Shown here: positions 31,763-38,348 of the stretch, one piece after another
Position numbering within the stretch: position 1 is the first letter of the stretch
How the letters are laid out: each line of letters starts with the position of its first letter
Source of the DNA: Amoebophrya sp. AT5.2
Lineage: Eukaryota; Sar; Dinophyceae; Syndiniales; Amoebophryaceae
Direction: 5' to 3'
DNA length: 38,348 nt
Assembly: GCA_005223375.1 (NCBI GenBank)
Contig: RXOD01003903.1
Location: forward strand, 1 to 38,348
Made by a program: the position numbers and the translations under genes
The notes under the pieces: generated by a model
What the model was told of the DNA's origin: nothing
The model's input: only the letters and a program-made list of their open reading frames with translations
The model's database searches: none

Positions 31763-34585
31763 TCAAAAAAAGACGGCCTGACGCGCGTATACGTTTGCCG
31801 CGTCGATCAGGCGTGCTCGCCTCCCTGCTTTTCTACGTACAACGGGGACACCTAGTTCCAGACCAGGACGAGGAACTGCTCCATTTTCATCACGGGCAGC
31901 TGTGCTTACTTCAGCACGCTTTTGCTGCTCTCCCTCGTCTTCGGCAGCGGTCGCGCTCGCGACTTTCCCGACCACAAACGCCACCACTGCCAGCACTCCT
32001 TCAGTGATCCCCTCTAGTCCCACCGGCGCCTTCCCCAGGCGGAGGTCGCGCACAAGGTGGTCTGCCTGCGTCGCCACCCAGCGCCCTTCTTCGATTTGCC
32101 GCTCGGTTTTCGTGATCCGCCGCTTCACGCGTCGCCGCAGCTTGATCGCGTTGATTCGCGCCTGCTCCGTCGGGTCGAGTTTGTCCTGGTAGAACTTTTC
32201 GTACTTGAAGTAGGAGTTGACCAGGTCTGCGTTCTGCGCCTCCCACAGCGCGAATTCGTGGAAGATCTTGCGCGCCACGGGGATCGTCCCCGGCGCCCGG
32301 CCCATCAGCGCGTCCCACACGTAGAGCCGCCAGTACTGCAACAGCGTCCTCCAGTACCGCGCGAAGGGTCCCCACAAGACCTCCGTCGGGTTCACCACGT
32401 ACTCCCGCCAGAGGTGTCCGATCCGCTCAAAAACCGAAAACCCCGTTGCCTTGGACACCACGTCCTGCCGGTGCCCGCTGCTCGCCGGACAGGAGTACGC
32501 GTCGTCGTCGACCAGCTCGCAGATCGACTGGAACTTGCGCTTGCGCGCGGCGGCGCGCAGCGGCTCGTGCAGGTTCTCCTCAATGTGCATCGCCGTGTCC
32601 AGCTGGACCTCGATCTTGTGCAGCAGCTTCTTAAGGTCCTTCACCGTGCCGGGCGCCTTGGTGGCGCCGTGGAGCTGCCGCAGAGCCTCCTTGTACGCAT
32701 CCTCCAAGTCGTCCAGAGCCTTGTGCTCGTCAGGAGTCATCATAAACTTGTAGTACTCCTCCTTGGGCATCCGGACCGGATTCCGCAGCTCCTCGTGCGC
32801 CATAAGCACGTTCTCCTCGGCCCTGATGTGGCGAAAGATTGTTTTGCGGCTTCGTCTACTTCGTTGTGTGAGCTTCGCCGAGGGCAGATGACGCAACGCA
32901 GGCGCGCCGGCACCGGGCGGCGACGGCGAGAGGTCAATTATTACAGAAACAGAAGTGCTAGCAGTAGCAGTACTTCTACTACTACCAGTCATGTATGATG
33001 TTATTCATGTTCTCAATCTCATCCAACAAAACCAGGAGCTGCAGATTGACTACAACAGGCCAGCTGGTGGAGACAGAATGCGCGGACGACCAAGGTTGGT
33101 AGAGAAGGAAGTAAGTACTTCTCGATTCTTTCTTTCACCTTTCGAAAATCGGTGAAGCTTTCCACCAGCACCCTGATGAGTTTATGCAGCAAGTCATCTC
33201 TTTCTTCGTTTAAAGTTTTCAACTTCGTCGTCGCTGCCGTTTCTTTTCCCGTAAAATCCCCGAGCCATTTGTTCTGAACGGCCAGCACGTCCTCCAGGAG
33301 CAAGCGGTATCCCCGGCCCCACATGTCCGACTCGTGCTTCAGAACCGGCATCAGCTCGCTCTTCAACCGCGTCATTGCCTTGAGGAGGTCCAGCTTGTCC
33401 GTTGCCTCTTTTGCTTCTTGTTTCGGGTCCGCATCTCCCTCGCTGGCATCCTTCGGCGCCGGCGGGCCGCCCATGATCTGAGACTGCTGCTTCAGGCGCT
33501 GCCGGGTCAACTGCACGGCCGCTTTCCGAGACACGCGAGCGCGTTCGATGGCGCGGAACTCCTGGAGGCTGAGGCCGACCGCGGGCGGTTTCTCAATGGT
33601 ACAGCTGTAGTCCCCGAGCTGGTTCCAGCGGCAATCCTTCCGGACCCCGTTGTTTTTCTTGGCCGCGGCGGCAATCTGGGCGCGATGGGGGTTGGCGTAT
33701 CAACATCGATGAAAGTTTTGCTTATGCTGGCTGTTGCTTTCGAGCTTAGTACTTCAGCAAGCAAGGGACGCACTCATTGATAGTTTTTAGTTTTGGCAAC
33801 TTTTATACTTAAAGTGAAAAAGTGCCTTCTCAGTAGAAGTATTTTCTGTGAAAAAAAAATACCTCTTGGCACTCTTCCTTCTCCCTTATTCTCTCTAATG
33901 TCTCCGGGTTGATGCACTGCACGATTCCTTGTCCCAGTTTCGCTTCCGCCAGCAGCTGTTGCGCGTAGTCCATCGCTCGCTCCCCCACTTCGAACCGCTT
34001 CTTGATCTCCTCCAGCTCTTGCTGCACCTTGTTCACCTGCATGATCGCTTTCTGCACCTTTTTCAGCTTCTTCCCCTCCGTCTTCACTGCGTTCGACTCC
34101 TTGCCGAGCAACTCGCCTTCCTTATCGCGGTCCGCCGGCTTGTTGCTCTCCCCGAGTTCCTCGCTGTCGTCCGCGAGCTTCTCCTGCACCGTCTGGGCGT
34201 TCTTCGTTGCGTCGATCTGCGCCTGCAGTTCGGCCTGCTTTAGCTTTAGCCGCGCCTCGACCTTCTCCTTGTCGATGGTGAGCAGCTCGAGGTACCGCTT
34301 CTTCGCGTTCAAATTGTACACCTGCCAGACGGGGTCATCGTTGAACGCAGTCTTGATCATCTTGAACTTGATCCCAACGCTCCTTGCCATGACTCCGACT
34401 GCTCTCGCTCCCGTTCCGCGGCGGCCTCTGGTGGCGCCCCCGAAGAACGTCGCATGCGGCTGCACGGTGGAAGAGCTACTCGGCGTCGGGGCGTCGAAAG
34501 CGAAACCGAAAGCAGTTTGCTGCTCGCCAAGGAAGTTGGGCGGCGAAGAAGCATGATGCAAGGAAATCACGGATTGCAGCGTCAT
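31763..34585 (-). CDS. three-exon helical protein of unknown family
   Basis: Model: exon 1 34585-33863, exon 2 33675-33139, exon 3 32872-31763. Exon 1 begins at ATG 34585 (MTLQSVISLHH); the frame stays open upstream to a TTTTTTCCAG acceptor-like site near 34711, so more N-terminal sequence may exist. Borders are CAAGAG|GTATTT...CGCCCAG|ATTGCC (intron 33676-33862) and CGAAAG|GTGAAA...GCGAAG|CTCACA (32873-33138); all are phase 0. The product, about 790 residues, is mainly charged alpha-helix. Exon 2 includes CRWNQLGDYSCT, and exon 3 includes a Trp/Tyr-rich segment (WREYVVNPTEVLWGPFARYW) and a weak hydrophobic span near the C-terminus (GVLAVVAFVVGKVAS). I recognise no domain. The three segments could instead be separate genes, but none of the later ones has its own plausible ATG start. 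Confidence 0.65.
32873..33138 (-). other. intron 2 of the unknown helical gene (266 bases, acceptor less certain)
   Basis: Donor AAAG|GTGAAA is good. The acceptor GCGAAG|CTCACA is the only phase-0 AG in a usable position downstream of the last in-frame stop and upstream of the conserved-looking helix; a later one at GCCGAG is possible. Confidence 0.5.
33676..33862 (-). other. intron 1 of the unknown helical gene (187 bases)
   Basis: CAAGAG|GTATTTTT and CGCGCCCAG|ATTGCC; without it the upstream frame stops after VFFFHRKYFY, and the downstream frame has TGA just before the exon. Confidence 0.7.
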
Positions 34586-35955
34586 CTTCTTCAGTGCCAC
34601 TAGTGCGACAGTTCGGCGGATTAACGCGAGTGTCTGTATCAGCGACGCCGAGGAAGGATAGCAGGGATGAGGGCCATCAAGACTGAAGTCAAGTAGACGT
34701 AAGAAAGTGGAACTGGAAAAAAGTAGTCACTACCTGTACACAGCTACTAACTTCTGTATTTACGTCCAACAAATCAGGTGAAAATGCTTAAGTGCAGCTA
34801 CAGCGTTTGCTATGAGCGACACGACGACACCCTCCGATATTATGGCGCTCACGAGATCAAGGTCGATGATGCGCATGCGCGGACGAAGCACGAGATTAGC
34901 CACGAAGCTGCACGAGCGAAAGCCAGAAAAATTTCGACCGCACGACCCACAGCCAGGCGACAATGAATCCATCCATCGCCGCAAGACGAATCGAAACTAG
35001 AAGTGGTCGCTTCTCTTCTTTTTCACTCAGTGTTTTTGTTCGCTCGACCTGGTGATCATATAACTGGTCACAATCAAAATCGATCTGTAACTGACTCATG
35101 TCCAGCACGCATGCAGCTTTGATTGAATTTTAAGCGAAGCTTTAAACTTTCTGCCTCGTGGTCATCATCGTGAATGAATCTGGTTTACACGACCACAAGG
35201 AGACGACGAGCAGAGAGAGTGAACCAAAACTTGTTACTTATGTTCGGTCTTTTTTCTGAAATGATTCGCCTTACTAGGTAGGCCGACATCAAGTACAATT
35301 AATGAAGTGGAGAGGAGAAGAGTGCTGTTCGGTTTTCAGTCGGTCGTGTTATTTTTGAGAAAAAATATTATCGTGTGCACGACGAATGTGGTGCAAACGC
35401 CGTGAAGCGAAACGGTTAATAAATATGAAGATGCGACGATGCGTTGAGTGCAACTTCCGCCGCAATGGAGTCATGACCACCAGAGCAGGATGAAAGGGCC
35501 TGTTCCTGAACGTGGGCCCCTAGTAGCGTGGTGCTGCAAATCATCTCCAAAAATTGTATTTGTTCGTGAGGGTTTCTTTTTCTTTCAGGCCATCGAGTTT
35601 TCTCATCTCGCAATGGCCGCTCGACAACAAAAAAAACTATATGTATCGCATCATGTTGTTCTGGCCGCACGAGGACGGGCGACGTGCGGCATCTGCTGTA
35701 TTCTCTTGTGAAGACGTGGTTTTGTACTATCTACGTCGAACATGATTGAAGAAAAGAGCAAGGCTTGCTAGTTTTATTGTGGCAACCGTAGTCCCGTTCG
35801 TCGGCAGGAGCGGCTGGTTTTTGAACCAAGAAGTAAAAGGTTAAGGTAAAAAAAAGTAAACAAACTAAGATAACCGCTAGACTTACTAAGGTTACGTAAC
35901 TGGAGGAGCTTAATATCTACGTCGAACATGAGTCATTGAAAAGCGCCATACTGAT
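34586..35955. other. intergenic stretch of about 1.4 kb, no gene called
   Basis: AT-rich with poly-A runs (35851-35857, 35626-35636). A 74-codon minus-strand frame at 34760-34984 has a hydrophobic stretch (SAIISEGVVVSLIANAVAAL) but no domain or clear splice partner. On the minus strand CAG|GTAGTGACTACTTTTTTCCAG-type sequence near 34712-34732 pairs a donor-like and an acceptor-like site only 21 bases apart. Confidence 0.4.
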
Positions 35956-38036
35956 TTAGGTAGGGTTCCTCGTGTACCCGCGCAACACGTCGTAGCCGTA
36001 AGGGAAATTCGGGTGAAACGAAATGTTTGTGTTCCTGGCCATTTGCTCCAACTCGGTTTGGAACGCCCAGGTGCGCTGCAACACCGCCACCCCGCACCAA
36101 GCGACACAGACGTAGGCCGCGATGACACTCACTGCAAAAAGTAGCTTCCAGCCCAACCCGCCACAGCACATGTTGTCCTTTCGCGGGTACTCGTATTCGA
36201 CGTAAAAATGCGCGTCCGCCCGGTGCTGCGCGAGAATCATGTCGTCTGGCTTTATCTCAGGGCCTCCTGGTGGAATGCTTCTGGGCTCTAGTGGCTGAGC
36301 CTGTCGCAACATGCTGGCAGCTGGTTGGGCTTGAGGTTGAGCAGATGCTGTCACTGTCGGACGAAACTGGAGTGGAGCCTGTTGTTGTTGAAGAAGTGAT
36401 GCTTGCTGTTGTCCGGTCCAAGAAGTGTTCGGGTTCGCGCCGCCAGAACACTCGCCATGCGGCATGTTGCTGACGCTGGGTAGCGGGACGTTGCCTCCGG
36501 CAGCGGCACTATCACTAGTCGTCTCCGCGTTAGCACTACCTCCGACTGGTACCGCCAATCGCATCAAGATACTCGGGTCGAATCTCCTTCCGCTAATTGC
36601 ACCCGTTCCGAACAACGCGCGCGCATCGGCCGACGAAAGGTTGTGGGGTTGATGGGTAGAAGTAGATGAAACGCCACTAGCAGCTGCTGTATTTCCTTTT
36701 TCATCATTTTCTTCAACAGCTTGAAGTGGCTTAGTAGCAGCTAGCGCATCCACCGCTTCCGACTGTGTTCCTTGCGTTGGCTTGTAGATGTTGCTGTCTT
36801 CGGCCGGTGCGGTGGTGGCGCTTCCACTTTGAGCTACTTGTAGGCCATCAAGGAAGTTCCAGCTCGAGTTGTTCTTCTTGTTCGTCATCACGGCCGTGAA
36901 GGCGTTGGCGAAAGTTGAAGCAGGATAAGAATTTGTTGAACTGCGGGAGCTTCCACGCAGGGCGGCCAAAAACGCGTTCACGTTCTTGTCTGGTTTCGCG
37001 GTGTCGCTGAAAATGACGCCAGACTTCCCCTCGGCAGGCATGACCATGTCGTCGTGGTCGTCCTCGCTGTCCTCGTCGGGCGATGCAGCTGCCAGAGTGT
37101 AGTGCGTGTCACGTAGCGTGGCGGCATCGTGCCGCATGATGCGGTCGGCCAGACTCCTGAGGTTAAGGTGCTCCATGCGGATGAGCTCTTGCAGCGAAGG
37201 AGAAGGTCTTGTTTCGCTTGAGTCCTTCTCCTTCTGGTAGTCGTGTTGGTCGCTCAACAAAGGCTGCCGCTCGTCCGAGGTCGGGTGCAGCTCCTGCGAC
37301 TTTGATGGAGTGTGAATGATGTCGTCCTCGGGCATGATGTTGGCATTGTTGTTCCGACTGTCGGCGTGGGCGTCGTCGAGCGTCGAGGCATACTGTTTCG
37401 GAAGGGGATAGAACTCGAGCGCCTTCTGCGCCTCGTACCGCAAAAAATCGGTGTAGGTTCGGCACTGAGCCAGCGGCAACGGTGGGGGCAGGCTGCTCCT
37501 TGTCCTCGTTTTTCCGTCGTGTACACAAATGGCCGTCCTCGTGCTGCTCCCGTCACCACCTGTCGCCGCAGAGCCTTGTTCTTCGCGGTGCCCAAGATCT
37601 CCGGCGTCGACCATGCCTGGATCGGCTGAATCCATCCCCAATCCCAGCTTTGAACCTTCATTTTCGTCGGAACACATCCGCGCCACCAGACACCACAGCG
37701 CCACAACACCAATCAACACCCAGAAGCACAGCCCCGCCGAAACTCCGATGAACACGCGCGGGAAGTGTTCTTCCAGCAGGTACCTTCTCCGCGGCTCCCT
37801 TCGTGCGTTAAACAGCTCGACGCCGTTCTTGTCGTAAACGAGTTCGCCTGCTCTCAACATTTCCAACTCTTCAAGGATGTCGGTGCACGGGTCCAGTGCG
37901 TGACTGCGAATCGGAGCATTCGTCAGAGGGTTCTTCCAACCCCGCTCCTCGATCCACCTCTCGAGAACCTCGCGCTCGTAGCACTCGTAGCCCATCGCGC
38001 CCCGCGGACGGACCGGATCCACCATCAAGTCGTGCA
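35956..38036 (-). CDS. U-box protein with two transmembrane segments, 5' exon missing
   Basis: The exon starts at 38036 after TTACTTCTACAG and runs to a stop at 35956, about 693 residues. Residues 1-52 are the bulk of a U-box: DLMVDPVRP, YECYEREVLERWI and NPLTNAPI, the fold that binds E2 enzymes in U-box ubiquitin ligases. The expected upstream CPIT lies on an exon not found in the last 300 bases. A first membrane span follows at about 95-119 (GVSAGLCFWVLIGVVALWCL), then a long low-complexity Ser/Thr/Asp/Gln region with a Q-rich patch, then a second span at about 630-654 (LFAVSVIAAYVCVAWCGVAV), after CCGG and before a short polar tail. A membrane-bound ubiquitin ligase with a looped linker is the simplest reading. 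The GTG near 38037 is an exon border, not a start. Confidence 0.8.
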
Positions 38037-38348
38037 CTGTAGAAGTAAAGTTTGTTTTGTTTCATCAGGAGGCGGAGGAGGGGCGGGGCCGGCGGCACCA
38101 ATTTTAACAAATCCGTCCGTCTCGTCCGTCTTCGTGTTTGTGTTCAAGTTCAGGTCGCCACGTAGCGAATGGTGAGAGTAAGACGAACGAAGGAAACGTA
38201 AAAAGGAAAACATAAACATGAACAAGACCAGCAAAATTACTAGACCAAGCTAACAAGCACATCAACGTGGAACGGCAATGTGTTCACACATATCAATGGT
38301 GGAAATTCTTGAATTCAAAAAAAAAAAGAGGCTGTGCCGAAACGCTTT
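38037..38348. other. upstream intron / flank of the U-box gene
   Basis: The last 300 bases probably hold intron sequence ending in TTACTTCTACAG. The exon that should encode the CPIT part of the U-box is not recognised here. Poly-A runs at 38318-38328 and a GAATTC-rich patch are present. Confidence 0.4.

Noticed and set aside
34711..34735. A 21-base mini-intron (GTAGTG...TTTCCAG)
   Set aside because: Such tiny introns are known only in special genomes; an acceptor-like pyrimidine tract in a 5' flank explains the AG better.
34760..34984. 74-codon frame with a hydrophobic stretch
   Set aside because: No recognised signal peptide pattern, no clear donor joining it to the downstream gene, and it overlaps AT-rich intergenic sequence.
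1..38348. CRISPR array, tRNA, rRNA or bacterial operon
   Set aside because: No regular spaced repeats, no tRNA-like cloverleaf noticed, and introns plus eukaryotic domains exclude a bacterial origin.

Overview
This is a nuclear eukaryotic window. Every credible gene lies on the minus strand, coding sequences are interrupted by introns, and the proteins are eukaryotic types: a DEAD-box helicase, a U2AF-like splicing factor, ubiquitin-like and U-box proteins, and a giant coiled-coil protein. The one-strand layout, and an intron that looks like an inserted inverted-repeat element (an introner) with no GT-AG option, fit a dinoflagellate-type alveolate. The best guess is a compact-genome parasitic dinoflagellate (Syndiniales, Amoebophrya-like). 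That assignment is inference from gene organisation; no marker gene proves it.

Layout, low to high coordinates (all genes read leftwards): (1) first exon of a small unknown protein, running off the left edge; (2) a DEAD-box helicase of about 889 residues whose motif III (SA|T) is split by a 376-bp element with inverted ends; (3) a protein with one clear and one possible ubiquitin-like domain and a helical tail; (4) a five-exon U2AF large-subunit-like splicing factor with RS, RRM and UHM parts but no visible second RRM; (5) a 1062-residue single-pass membrane protein of unknown family; (6) a giant coiled-coil gene, 13308-31013, that I rebuild from three open frames joined by two GT-AG introns into about 5,818 residues, with one uninterrupted 15-kb exon; (7) a three-exon helical protein of unknown family; (8) a U-box protein with two membrane segments, lacking its 5' exon.

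Most introns can be placed at GT-AG borders that keep frame. The helicase intron cannot, and one U2AF intron is ambiguous between GT-AG and a direct-repeat-bounded form. The most interesting themes are: an introner-like insertion inside a catalytic helicase motif; a U2AF-like factor that has apparently lost a domain in a genome with non-GT-AG introns; and the giant protein with a roughly 1,000-residue array of degenerate coiled-coil modules. Gene-free stretches hold low-complexity sequence and a few candidate signals only. Several open frames start at GTG or TTG just downstream of acceptor-like sequence; I treat these as internal exons, not gene starts.
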